A stretch of 64,000 nt of DNA from an uncultured Candidatus Saccharibacteria bacterium (lineage in GTDB: Bacteria > Patescibacteriota > Saccharimonadia > Saccharimonadales > Saccharimonadaceae). How positions within the stretch are numbered: position 1 is the stretch's first letter; the number at the start of each line of letters is the position of its first letter. A program made the translations under genes and the position numbers. Below are positions 7,466-14,971 of this stretch, piece by piece. The DNA is taken from NCBI GenBank assembly GCA_948614045.1, contig CAPFSK010000001.1, forward strand, positions 239,132-303,131, in the 5' to 3' direction. The notes beneath the pieces are model-generated. The model was not told the DNA's origin and did no database searches. It worked only from the letters and a program-made list of their open reading frames with translations.

Positions 7466-8659
7466 TTATTTCACCTCTTCGCCGAGGAGGATTTTCGCGC
7501 GGCGAATCATAGCGGCAGTTTCGTCGGTCGCGATGACGTAAATCGGTTTCGAGCTAGGAGCAGAAATCAAGCAATGTTGGTCGTCACCAAGGCCGTTGTC
7601 ATTCTTCGTGTCATTAATCTTAAATCCAAGATAGCCGAGGCCAGAGACGATGTCGCGGCGAATCTCGGCGTTGCGTTCGCCAATCGTGGCGGTGAAGACG
7701 AGCGCGTCAACGCCTTGCATCGCGGCGACCATTTCGCCGACGGCGCGCTGGATGCGATAAATATACATATCATAGGCCAACTTCGCACGCGGGTCGCCAT
7801 CAGCGCGTAAATCAAGAATTTCGCGCATATCGCCGGTCGCGCCACTGACGCCGAGGAGACCACATTGACGGTTCAGGTATTCCTCGACGGCTTCTTCGTT
7901 GAAGCCCATTTCGCGCTGGATGGCGCTAGCGGCGGCGGGGTCAATGTCGCCACAACGAGTTGCCATCATGACGCCCTCGAGCGGCGTGTAGCCCATGGTT
8001 GTATCGTAAGAATAACCGTCTTTGATCGCAGTGAGCGAAGCGCCAGAACCGAGGTGGCAAGCGACGACGCGCGGCTCGAGAATTTCGGTATCGCGCATAT
8101 AGTTACGGACAGCGCCCATCGAGAGACCGTGATAGCCGTAGCGTTTGATCTCGGCGCGGTCAGCCAGCTCAGTGTCGATCGCGTAATATTTATGAACATC
8201 ATCGCGAGTGTGATGGAAATGCGAGTCGGAAATCGTAATCACTGGGGTATCAGGAAAAGTTTCGACACATTTGGAAATTTCGGCGGCAATCACTGGAACG
8301 TGAAGCGGAGCGCGGCGCTTTTCCTCTTCGAGGCGGCGCAGACATTCGGCGTCGACGATATGATCATCGGAAAAGTATTCGCCAGTCGCAGCAACGCGGG
8401 CGAGGACGGCGCTAATTTTCACGCTGTCACCAAGATAGCCCTCTTGATCGAGAATATTATAAGTATAACGAATAGTGTCACCAATGCGCTTAAAACCTTC
8501 GGTGATTTTCTTACGTGAGCCATCAGCGCGACGAAAAGTACAGATCAGTTGTTTGTCTTCGGTCTCGAAATGCAGCGAGCAGAGTAGCTCATCGTCGCGA
8601 TAGAGGGCGTACTTGCGCGAGGACGAACCGGGGTTAGTGACTAGATACAACTTTTCCAT
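7466..8659 (-). CDS. ackA: Acetate kinase
   Basis: This 397-residue protein makes ATP and acetate from acetyl phosphate, or the reverse. It begins with the phosphate-binding LVTNPGSSSRKYALY, contains RYGYHGLSMGAV with the active-site region, HLGSGASLTAIKDG and MGYTPLEGVMMATRCGDIDP, and ends with the GERNAEIR loop, all conserved in AckA. The length is normal for the family. TATAAT and an AAGGAG ribosome site precede the ATG. No phosphotransacetylase gene is visible nearby. Fermentative substrate-level phosphorylation is inferred. Confidence 0.93.
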   Translation of the reverse strand: MEKLYLVTNPGSSSRKYALYRDDELLCSLHFETEDKQLICTFRRADGSRKKITEGFKRIGDTIRYTYNILDQEGYLGDSVKISAVLARVAATGEYFSDDHIVDAECLRRLEEEKRRAPLHVPVIAAEISKCVETFPDTPVITISDSHFHHTRDDVHKYYAIDTELADRAEIKRYGYHGLSMGAVRNYMRDTEILEPRVVACHLGSGASLTAIKDGYSYDTTMGYTPLEGVMMATRCGDIDPAAASAIQREMGFNEEAVEEYLNRQCGLLGVSGATGDMREILDLRADGDPRAKLAYDMYIYRIQRAVGEMVAAMQGVDALVFTATIGERNAEIRRDIVSGLGYLGFKINDTKNDNGLGDDQHCLISAPSSKPIYVIATDETAAMIRRAKILLGEEVK

Positions 8660-8737
8660 AATTAACTCCTTTTTGATATTATAACATGAGAAAGTCTGTT
8701 ACAGATAAGTATGCGGCGCTCGTGCTATAATAAACGT

Positions 8738-9982
8738 ATGGAAAGCATAAGCGGACGTGAGACTTGGACGGAGACGGAAGATTCGGCGGATGATCTAGTG
8801 GCAGAATTTGAGGCGATTGACGAGAATGAGGCAGGTGCGGCAGACGAGGTGACTGGCTGGGATAGCCTGATGGAATATCAACCGTGGGAAGAGTTTGAGG
8901 AATTTGAGAGTGACGAGAGTTTTGCGGAGGATGGAGCTGATGAATATAGAGGTTCCGATGAGGAGTACGACGAGTATGACGACTGGGAGGAAGATGCCCA
9001 GGATGAGGGCGACGAGCGGACAGAGGAATTGGAGCGAGAGAAGCAGTTTGAGGTTTTGACGATACCGCGAGAGATTCTGGAAGAATACGATTTACCGGAG
9101 TTACCGGAAAGCCTAGCAATTATGGGCGGAACGGCACGGAGCGTGGCGAGACGAATCGTGGCGGGGGACACAGAGCTGGTGCGGGATTTGGACCTAGTAT
9201 ATATACCGGAACTCGGCAACGATGATACTAAGTTGAGTAGTGCGGAGCTGGATGATCTATCGAAGGAGTATATGCCGGATGACTATATGTATGGGCGTGG
9301 AATCCAGACGGAAGAACTGGAGAATTATTTCTTGACACGAGATTTTACGATGAATCAATGTCTGATTTATCAGGATAAATTAATGCTAACGCGGGCGGCG
9401 TATGATGATTTGCAGGAAAATATCATCCGACCGTCGTATGATACGCAACCGAATGCCGAGACGCCGATTAGCGAGCGGTTGTTTTTGAAAGCATTGATGA
9501 TGAAGGCGATGCTTGCGGCGGCAGGCGTATCTGCGACACTGGAGGAATTTGGAATGGGACAGATAAATGAGGAAATGGCGGAGCGAGTGCGTGAAGGGGA
9601 GGATTTGCGATTGGGAGCGCCCAATATTGCACCAGCGCTAAACAGGGCGATGAGTCAAGGAGCAGAGATAACACAAGAATTCGTTAATGCTTTGGTTGAA
9701 TCTGGGGTAGTGCCCGATTACTATCAGGGCCGGCCGCTGTTGCTAGCGCACAGAATAAAAGATAAGTGTGATGATTTTACCTATCAGCCAGACGACGATT
9801 GGAAGAATGAAGAAATATATGACAGCTTGGATGAGACGATAATGGAGTTGCCGGATAGGCGGCGGACATATAGCTCAGCGATGCGCGAGGCAATGCAGGA
9901 GTATGAGTCGTACTTCCAGATTAAGGAGCGGGAAACGGGAGAATATTCGCCGGAGGAGTATGAGTGGGTGAATCGGAAATAG
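8738..9982 (+). CDS. Divergent nucleotidyltransferase-like protein with acidic N-terminus
   Basis: This 414-residue protein has an extremely Asp/Glu-rich first ~105 residues, likely disordered. From about residue 125 the segments SLAIMGGTARSVARRIV, VRDLDLVYIPE, TRDFTMNQCLI and YDDLQENIIRPSYD follow in the order of the class II CCA-adding/poly(A) polymerase head (GG..R, D-x-D, RRDFTINAL, DL....IR). A Pol-beta-superfamily nucleotidyltransferase is therefore proposed. The remaining ~190 residues are helical and unlike the tRNA-binding neck and body I know. TATAAT ends six bases before the ATG with no ribosome site, so the mRNA is probably leaderless. The start nine codons upstream (8711) is rejected because it precedes the -10. 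Confidence 0.6.
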   Translation: MESISGRETWTETEDSADDLVAEFEAIDENEAGAADEVTGWDSLMEYQPWEEFEEFESDESFAEDGADEYRGSDEEYDEYDDWEEDAQDEGDERTEELEREKQFEVLTIPREILEEYDLPELPESLAIMGGTARSVARRIVAGDTELVRDLDLVYIPELGNDDTKLSSAELDDLSKEYMPDDYMYGRGIQTEELENYFLTRDFTMNQCLIYQDKLMLTRAAYDDLQENIIRPSYDTQPNAETPISERLFLKALMMKAMLAAAGVSATLEEFGMGQINEEMAERVREGEDLRLGAPNIAPALNRAMSQGAEITQEFVNALVESGVVPDYYQGRPLLLAHRIKDKCDDFTYQPDDDWKNEEIYDSLDETIMELPDRRRTYSSAMREAMQEYESYFQIKERETGEYSPEEYEWVNRK

Positions 9983-10020
9983 AGAGCGTTGTAGTCGATT
10001 TATTGACGATAGCTTTAGAA

Positions 10021-10048
10021 AAAATAGCCCCTGAGTGGGGCTATTTTT
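10021..10048. terminator. Bidirectional terminator between the nucleotidyltransferase-like gene and dnaK
   Basis: AAAATAGCCCC (10021-10031) pairs perfectly with GGGGCTATTTT (10037-10047). A-runs and T-runs on the two sides let it serve both converging genes. Confidence 0.9.
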
Positions 10049-10063
10049 GGGTTAGCGACTAGG

Positions 10064-11965
10064 CTATTCTTTGTCTACGACTTCGCCTTCAACAGCTTCA
10101 CCGTCGTCTGCGCTAGAATCACTTTCGGCGTTAGCATCATCGGTCTTCGCGTCGGCGGAGGCGGATTGATACATCTTGGTACCAATTGGCATTAAGACGT
10201 CGTTTAGGGCCTTCTGGGCAGCTTCAAGTTTTTCCTTGTCGTCGCTGGACTCTTCAAGAGCTTTTTTCGCTTCGGCGACAGCATCCTTGATAGTCTTCAC
10301 GTCGTCTTCGGAAATCTTATCCTTGTACTCGTCAGGCATCTTCTCGGCCTGGTAAATCGAGTTCTCGAGCTGGTTCTTCGCGTCGATCGCTTCGCGCTTT
10401 TTCTTGTCTTCTTCGGCGTGAGCTTCGGCCTCGGCTTGAGCCTTTTCAATATCTTCTTTGCTCATGTTGCCGGAATTCTGAATCGTAATGCTTTGCTCTT
10501 TGCCAGTTCCCTTGTCTTTTGCGGTAACGTTCAAGATACCATTAGCGTCGATATTGAAAGTAACCTCAATCTGCGGGATGCCGCGAGGAGCGGGAGCGAT
10601 ACCATCGAGGATAAAGCGGCCGAGAGATTTGTTGTCGGCAGCCATTTCACGCTCGCCCTGGAGGACGTGAATCTCAACTTGCGGCTGATTGTCAGCGGCG
10701 GTCGAGAAGACCTCGGATTTGGAAGTCGGGATGGTCGTATTGCGCTCAATTAATTTCGTGCTGACACCGCCCATGGTCTCGATACCGAGAGAAAGCGGAG
10801 TAACGTCAAGCAAGAGAACATCTTTCACGTCGCCCTGCAAGACACCGCCTTGAATCGCAGCACCAACGGCGACAACTTCGTCAGGGTTCACGCCCTGCAT
10901 CGGGTCTTTGCCGAAGATTTTCTTCACTTCTTCGACGACTGCCGGCATGCGGGTCATACCACCAACCATGACAACTTCGTCAATGTCTTTCGCGGTGAGT
11001 TTCGCGTCTTTTAGGGCCTTTTCGACCGGCTCGGCGAGGCGCTCGAGGAGAGGTTTTACCAGTTCTTCGAGCTTGGCACGGGTTAGCGTGTACTCGAAGT
11101 GTTTCGGGCCGTCAGCATCAGCGGTCAAGAATGGCAAGTTAATCTCGACTTCTTTTGCACTACTGAGCTCTTTCTTGGCTTTCTCAGCTTCGTCCTTCAC
11201 GCGCTGCATAGCGGCAGCATCATTGCGAATGTCGACGCCAGATTCCTTCTTAAATTCATCAAGTAAGAAGTTAACGATGATATTGTCGAAATCTTCACCA
11301 CCGAGGTGGGTGTCACCATTCGTAGACTTCACCTCGAAGACGCCATCGCCGAGTTCGAGAATCGAGACGTCGAAGGTGCCACCACCGAGGTCGAAGACGG
11401 CAATCTGCTCATCTTTCTTGTTCTCAAGACCATAAGCAAGGGCGGCCGCGGTCGGCTCATTGATAATGCGCTTCACTTCGAGACCAGCGATTTTGCCGGC
11501 ATCTTTGGTCGCTTGGCGCTGCGAGTCGTCGAAGTAGGCCGGGACGGTAATAATCGCTTCAGTTACCGGCTCGCCGAGGAAAGCTTCGGCGTCAGCCTTA
11601 ATCTTCGAGAGGACCATGGCTGAGATTTCCTCTGGAGTATATTCCTTGCCATCCATCTCGACAGCAACACCATTCCCCTTCTTGACAATCTTGTAAGGCA
11701 TGATGTCGAGGTCGCGCTGGACTTCTTTGTCGTCGAATTTGCGACCAATGAGACGCTTAATGCCGTAAATTGTGTTCTTTGGGTTGGTCACGCGCTGGCG
11801 CTGAGCGACTTTACCGACAAGACGGTCGCCTTTTTTCGTCACGGCGACGACGCTAGGAGTCGTGCGGTCACCTTCGCTGTTTGTAATGACTTCTGGTTTG
11901 CCGGCGACCATGTAGGCAAAAGCAGAGTTAGTTGTACCGAGGTCGATACCAATGATTTTTGACAT
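10064..11965 (-). CDS. dnaK: Hsp70 chaperone DnaK
   Basis: This 633-residue chaperone has the full Hsp70 layout: an ATPase domain from MSKIIGIDLGTTNSAFAYM to about residue 360, with VFDLGGGTFDVSIL and EVVMVGGMTRMP; the linker VLLLDVTPLSLGIE; a substrate-binding beta domain; and a helical lid ending in a charged, Asp/Glu-rich tail. It folds client proteins in the cytoplasm with a J-protein such as the one at 4903-5808 and a GrpE not in the window. AAAGGAAA precedes the ATG by five bases. Two CIRCE elements and a ~280-base leader control it. Confidence 0.98.
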   Translation of the reverse strand: MSKIIGIDLGTTNSAFAYMVAGKPEVITNSEGDRTTPSVVAVTKKGDRLVGKVAQRQRVTNPKNTIYGIKRLIGRKFDDKEVQRDLDIMPYKIVKKGNGVAVEMDGKEYTPEEISAMVLSKIKADAEAFLGEPVTEAIITVPAYFDDSQRQATKDAGKIAGLEVKRIINEPTAAALAYGLENKKDEQIAVFDLGGGTFDVSILELGDGVFEVKSTNGDTHLGGEDFDNIIVNFLLDEFKKESGVDIRNDAAAMQRVKDEAEKAKKELSSAKEVEINLPFLTADADGPKHFEYTLTRAKLEELVKPLLERLAEPVEKALKDAKLTAKDIDEVVMVGGMTRMPAVVEEVKKIFGKDPMQGVNPDEVVAVGAAIQGGVLQGDVKDVLLLDVTPLSLGIETMGGVSTKLIERNTTIPTSKSEVFSTAADNQPQVEIHVLQGEREMAADNKSLGRFILDGIAPAPRGIPQIEVTFNIDANGILNVTAKDKGTGKEQSITIQNSGNMSKEDIEKAQAEAEAHAEEDKKKREAIDAKNQLENSIYQAEKMPDEYKDKISEDDVKTIKDAVAEAKKALEESSDDKEKLEAAQKALNDVLMPIGTKMYQSASADAKTDDANAESDSSADDGEAVEGEVVDKE

Positions 11966-12247
11966 ATGATTTCCTTTCTTTAATACAATTCAATTATTGC
12001 TAGACTGAAGTTTATACTATTTTTCGAGGCGCGTCGCCGTCACCTCTCGGAAGAGGGACGGCGTGCTCTTCCTCACTTCAACTGCGCATGCGCATATCAT
12101 CAGAGACGATATTAGCGCATGCTCGTACGTTCCGGATCCTCTCCAAAATAGCACAAACTCCAGCCCAACAAATCATTAAATTATTTTAAATAACAGATTC
12201 TATTTACAATGATATATCATTAGCACTCATGTGTCAACAGTGCTAAT
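11966..12247 (-). promoter_or_regulatory. Long structured 5' leader of dnaK
   Basis: The leader from the predicted start near 12247 to the ATG at 11965 has no supported gene. It contains a strong hairpin: 12086-12093 pairs with 12115-12122, and 12094-12098 with 12108-12112. Two interleaved 7-bp stems (12035-12041 with 12057-12063; 12049-12055 with 12066-12072) can form a pseudoknot or two exclusive folds. This suggests post-transcriptional control beyond HrcA (inference). Confidence 0.5.
12220..12246. promoter_or_regulatory. CIRCE element, dnaK-proximal copy
   Basis: TTAGCACTC, nine bases and CAGTGCTAA match CIRCE with one mismatch. It lies at the predicted 5' end of the dnaK mRNA. Confidence 0.9.
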
Positions 12248-12254
12248 TACCCTG

Positions 12255-12283
12255 ATTATAGCAAATTAGCAGTCGTTTGGCAA
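12255..12283 (-). promoter_or_regulatory. dnaK promoter
   Basis: TTGCCA, a 17-base spacer and TGCTATAAT on the minus strand. The -35 overlaps the upstream CIRCE and the -10 lies just ahead of the other copy, so HrcA bound at both would clamp the promoter. Confidence 0.85.
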
Positions 12284-12292
12284 GAGTGCTAA
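12266..12292. promoter_or_regulatory. CIRCE element, dnaK-distal copy
   Basis: TTAGCAGTC, nine bases and GAGTGCTAA match CIRCE with one mismatch. It ends directly at the stop codon of the neighbouring membrane protein gene. Confidence 0.9.
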
Positions 12293-12293
12293 T

Positions 12294-12917
12294 TTATTTT
12301 GGCTGATTTTGGGGTTTGGGGTAGGTTTTAGGCTTAATAAGGCAGATAATACAGAGTAATCCGCCGACGAGCGAGGCAATCATATCCCACATCGTATCGG
12401 CGACGCCAGATTTGACTAATTCTTGCATACTTCCATCACAGAATGTGTCATAAAGAAATTCATAACATTCCCAGCCGACCGCCACGAGCGCAACGGCGCC
12501 GATAAGGAAAAGGGCCTGGAACCAGCGGACAGGCTTCTGATTGTGGACTTGTCGCATATAGAGCGCAAAAAGTTCTTGCCCAGCGAGAGCTACGAGAACT
12601 CCGGAGAAAAAATGAACGATTTTATCATAATAGGAATCGCCGCTCGCCGTCACGAATATTTGACTATACCAGTTTAGGTCGATTCCTAGCACCATTGCAA
12701 CTACCAAAAACCCTTCGTAGGCAAGCGTAAGCGGAGTGCTAAATTCGACCTTTAGTAACTTAAAGAAGTTCGGGACATAAGGCAAGATAATAGTCGCGAC
12801 GTAACTCAAAGGTTTAGACCAAAAAGTTGGCGCAATGAGCCAACCGACCAGCATCAACGCGCCAGCCACAGAGATCATGGCTTTCAGGATATTACTAAAA
12901 AATTCAAGACGCTTCAT
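12294..12917 (-). CDS. DUF2238/YjdF-like membrane protein
   Basis: This 207-residue protein has about five hydrophobic segments. The phrases DSYYDKIVHFFSGVLVALAGQE, VGWECYEFLYDTF and GVADTMWDMIASLVGGLL are in the order seen in YjdF-like (DUF2238) membrane proteins, with conserved Asp, His and Glu in or next to membrane helices. The function of that family is unknown. TAAAAT ends six bases before the ATG and there is no ribosome site, so the mRNA is probably leaderless. Readthrough from this gene would enter the dnaK leader. Confidence 0.65.
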   Translation of the reverse strand: MKRLEFFSNILKAMISVAGALMLVGWLIAPTFWSKPLSYVATIILPYVPNFFKLLKVEFSTPLTLAYEGFLVVAMVLGIDLNWYSQIFVTASGDSYYDKIVHFFSGVLVALAGQELFALYMRQVHNQKPVRWFQALFLIGAVALVAVGWECYEFLYDTFCDGSMQELVKSGVADTMWDMIASLVGGLLCIICLIKPKTYPKPQNQPK

Positions 12918-12942
12918 GGGTTAATTTTAGCACAAAAATACA

Positions 12943-12975
12943 AGATTAAACCCTCGACGCCTTTGGTCGAGGGTT
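12943..12975 (-). terminator. Terminator after the first Nudix gene
   Basis: AACCCTCGAC (12949-12958) pairs with GTCGAGGGTT (12966-12975): a perfect 10-bp stem with a 7-base loop. On the minus strand it is followed by a T-rich tract. Confidence 0.8.
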
Positions 12976-12980
12976 GAGAA

Positions 12981-13604
12981 CTACCCGGGTAGTTCGGCGA
13001 CTCTCTCGTTAAGAATCTCAAGCGGGATAATAAGCCCACTGCGATAATTCCGAACAACCTGGAGAACGAGATCAGCGCTACGAAGCTTGCCTTGACGATT
13101 TAAATCGTAAATCGCGTCTTCGGAAAACCAGCGCTGCGACTTGATTTCTCGATGATCAAACTCGAAATGTTCGTCGGTCAGTTCGGCAACGAAGATAATA
13201 AGCAGGCAGGGGTCATCATTATGCTTGCCGTGTTTAATAGCGCAAATTCCCTTAAGCTCAACACCGCGGCCCAATTCTTCATGCGCCTCTCGAACGGCAG
13301 CGTCAACAAATTGTTCGTCCTCTTCACAACTGCCAGAGGGGATATTCCAGCGATCTTCAACAGTACACCAGACGCCATTAATTCGACAGCGCAAGTCTTC
13401 AACGAGCAAAAATTCCCCCTTGTCGTTCGTAACAACTACGCCAGCGCGATACCAGGAATCACCCCAGCGCTTACGATGTTGTTTTGTGAATGGGAGCCGA
13501 AAAAGTTCGCTCCGGTCCTTAATAACCTTTGGCGTTTCGATTTTAAGCAAAATCTGCGTACTAACGCGACCAATTATTCTCATAATGTGCTGATAAATAC
13601 CCAT
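12981..13604 (-). CDS. Nudix hydrolase
   Basis: This 207-residue protein contains a complete Nudix box, GSCEEDEQFVDAAVREAHEELG, near residue 100. The preceding WCTVEDRWNIPSG and the following GICAIKHGKHNDDPCLLIIFVAEL are typical of the fold. Nudix enzymes cleave nucleoside diphosphates linked to another group; the substrate is not visible. An ideal AGGAGGTGAG ribosome site precedes the ATG. A second Nudix gene lies upstream on the same strand, separated by the tandem palindromic repeat at 13646-13719. Confidence 0.88.
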   Translation of the reverse strand: MGIYQHIMRIIGRVSTQILLKIETPKVIKDRSELFRLPFTKQHRKRWGDSWYRAGVVVTNDKGEFLLVEDLRCRINGVWCTVEDRWNIPSGSCEEDEQFVDAAVREAHEELGRGVELKGICAIKHGKHNDDPCLLIIFVAELTDEHFEFDHREIKSQRWFSEDAIYDLNRQGKLRSADLVLQVVRNYRSGLIIPLEILNERVAELPG

Positions 13605-13645
13605 TTCCTCACCTCCTTTTTTAATGGGTATTTAAAATGAAAACT

Positions 13646-13719
13646 GCGGTCTAATTCTTGGAATTAGACCGCATACGTATGCGGTCTAATTCTTGGAATT
13701 AGACCGCATACGTATGCGC
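13646..13719. repeat. Two tandem copies of a 35-bp palindromic unit
   Basis: Positions 13646-13680 and 13681-13715 are identical 35-bp copies. Within each, GCGGTCTAATTC pairs with GAATTAGACCGC around a TTG loop, and GCATACGTATGC forms a further palindrome across each unit junction. The element sits between two Nudix genes and could act as terminator, RNA-processing site or protein-binding site. Confidence 0.85.
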
Positions 13720-13733
13720 AGATATTAAGATGA

Positions 13734-14369
13734 TCAATTCATTTTTGCCAAATAATTCTCGTAGGCCTCAATGCTGCTCATAACGGATTTTGCGCTGCGT
13801 AGAAGATTATTAGCTTGCATTTTGCGGATTTCTTCAAGAGAAAACCAACCGATTTCGGAGGTCTCCGCCGTACGATATTGTTCCGGTCCGGAAATATCTT
13901 CTGCAAAATAAACCGGCATAACATGTTGATTGCCCGGCTCTTCGCTATGTTTGGAGTAGAGGTAATCTTTAATGATAATCTGATGACCGCTTTCTTCCCT
14001 GACCTCGCGAATACAAGCATCTTCAAATCCTTCACTAAGACAAAGTCGTCCAGCTGGTATATTCCAACCACCGTCACCGTCAACCCAATCGCCTGGCTTA
14101 TGCCCCTCGTCGAGGAATTTCTGCCTCAAGCTTTCATCCTTGATTTTCTTAACCTTAACACGAGCCTCGTGCACCATGAGAATTTTCCCAGCCGTATTGC
14201 AGACGACCGCGCCAGATCTGAACCATGGTAATCCCCACTGATTAATTTCTGCCTGGCGAGAAGAATCATACATAAGAGGTGTACCAAGATTAGCATGAAC
14301 CCATTTTGTGACAATCTGCTCCGCCTCAAGGTAACTGGTAACCGGAATTGCTAAAGTGATTTTGGACAT
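13734..14369 (-). CDS. Nudix hydrolase
   Basis: This 211-residue protein carries the Nudix box GRLCLSEGFEDACIREVREESG around residue 107, preceded by GDGGWNIPA. The following part (YLYSKHSEEPGNQHVMPVYFAEDI) is Nudix-like. Its sequence differs from the neighbouring Nudix protein, so it is not a recent duplicate. A GGGGG ribosome site lies six bases before the ATG. The transcript starts at about 14513 and has a leader with hairpins and a 12-codon upstream ORF. Confidence 0.87.
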   Translation of the reverse strand: MSKITLAIPVTSYLEAEQIVTKWVHANLGTPLMYDSSRQAEINQWGLPWFRSGAVVCNTAGKILMVHEARVKVKKIKDESLRQKFLDEGHKPGDWVDGDGGWNIPAGRLCLSEGFEDACIREVREESGHQIIIKDYLYSKHSEEPGNQHVMPVYFAEDISGPEQYRTAETSEIGWFSLEEIRKMQANNLLRSAKSVMSSIEAYENYLAKMN

Positions 14370-14513
14370 TCATAGTCCCCCTTTCTTGGCTTTTCGCCAA
14401 AATATAGTCAGCACACTGCTAGATTTAATCATCTTTATCTGTCAATGTGCTATTTTGGGATGACGTCGCATATCTGGCGAGACGTCATCAAAATCGAATC
14501 CTCCTAGAGGATT
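14370..14513 (-). promoter_or_regulatory. Structured leader with upstream ORF ahead of the second Nudix gene
   Basis: The RNA is predicted to begin with a 5'-terminal hairpin (AATCCTC-TAG-GAGGATT, 14497-14513). Next comes a perfect 9-bp stem, GATGACGTC/GACGTCATC (14481-14489 with 14459-14467). A 12-codon ORF (MTSRQICDVIPK, 14488-14450) starts inside that stem, with GGAGG upstream. Confidence 0.5.
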
Positions 14514-14519
14514 ACTATT

Positions 14520-14548
14520 ATTGTAGCACAGATTAGTGAAAATGTCAA
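14520..14548 (-). promoter_or_regulatory. Strong promoter of the second Nudix gene
   Basis: TTGACA, a 17-base spacer and TGTGCTACAAT on the minus strand. Confidence 0.8.
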
Positions 14549-14650
14549 TGGTGGGGGTTGTAATTTTGCGACGTTTTGTTATATACTGCCGCGTAGGCGG
14601 CGCCTTAACAAACCAAATTGGTCGCAAGGTGGGAGAAAGGAGTGTTGAGT

Positions 14651-14731
14651 ATGGTGGTGAAAATTGGACGTCTATGTCTCAGCCTTAGCTTAGAAGCTAA
14701 AGTTAGCCTCGCTCCAAAGAAGCAAGACTAA
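14651..14731 (+). CDS. Possible 26-residue small protein or leader peptide
   Basis: AAAGGAG lies eight bases before the ATG, ideal spacing. The peptide begins MVVKIGRLCLSLSLEAK and ends KKQD. It holds five leucines using four different codons (CTA, CTC, CTT, TTA) plus several serines, as in amino-acid-sensing leader peptides. The DNA also folds (TTAGCTT/AAGCTAA near 14690; AGTTAG/CTAACT spanning the 3' end). A possible terminator stem, GTCAAG/CTTGAC, lies at 14776-14806. On the opposite strand TTGACG-17-TAAGAT (14752-14780) precedes a 14-codon ORF (14747-14703), so which strand matters is unclear. The rest of 14550-14830 holds no larger gene. Confidence 0.35.
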   Translation: MVVKIGRLCLSLSLEAKVSLAPKKQD

Positions 14732-14833
14732 CTCCAACAAAATACATTTCTATCTTATCAATTTTAAATCGGAACGTCAAGCGCGTCGCCGCTGGAGTGA
14801 CTTGACTTTATTAGCTAAAAAGCATAAATAGTA

Positions 14834-14862
14834 TTGACTTTTTTGGCATTCTGTGCTACAAT
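14834..14862 (+). promoter_or_regulatory. Promoter of the MucBP-like protein gene
   Basis: TTGACT, a 17-base spacer and TGTGCTACAAT. Confidence 0.8.
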
Positions 14863-14971
14863 GTAAGTATGAGGCAGCTGCTTTCAAAAAGGTTCTACCT
14901 CATAGATATTTAAGAGGTAAACTTGATTAGAAGGTAGCTGCAAAATTTGTCTGATGAAAGGGGAAATCAAA
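14863..14971 (+). promoter_or_regulatory. Leader with leaderless 14-codon ORF and nested hairpins
   Basis: An ATG six bases after the -10 opens a 14-codon ORF (MRQLLSKRFYLIDI, 14869-14913). The leader can fold GCAGCT against AGCTGC, enclosing ACCTC/GAGGT. The main gene has its own ribosome site, so translation of the short ORF could alter folding (inference). Confidence 0.45.

Noticed and set aside
10908..11435. Long antisense reading frame within dnaK
   Set aside because: It is a by-product of the codon use of dnaK. It has no ribosome site, no family match and a low-complexity Ser-rich sequence. Similar antisense frames occur in ackA, rmlD and the GT genes.
13646..13719. CRISPR-like repeats
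   Set aside because: The two 35-bp units are directly adjacent with no spacer, and no cas gene is in the window.
14550..14830. T-box or known riboswitch
   Set aside because: An AAGGTGG stretch is present but the T-box core (AGGGTGGNACCGCG) and specifier-loop layout are not.
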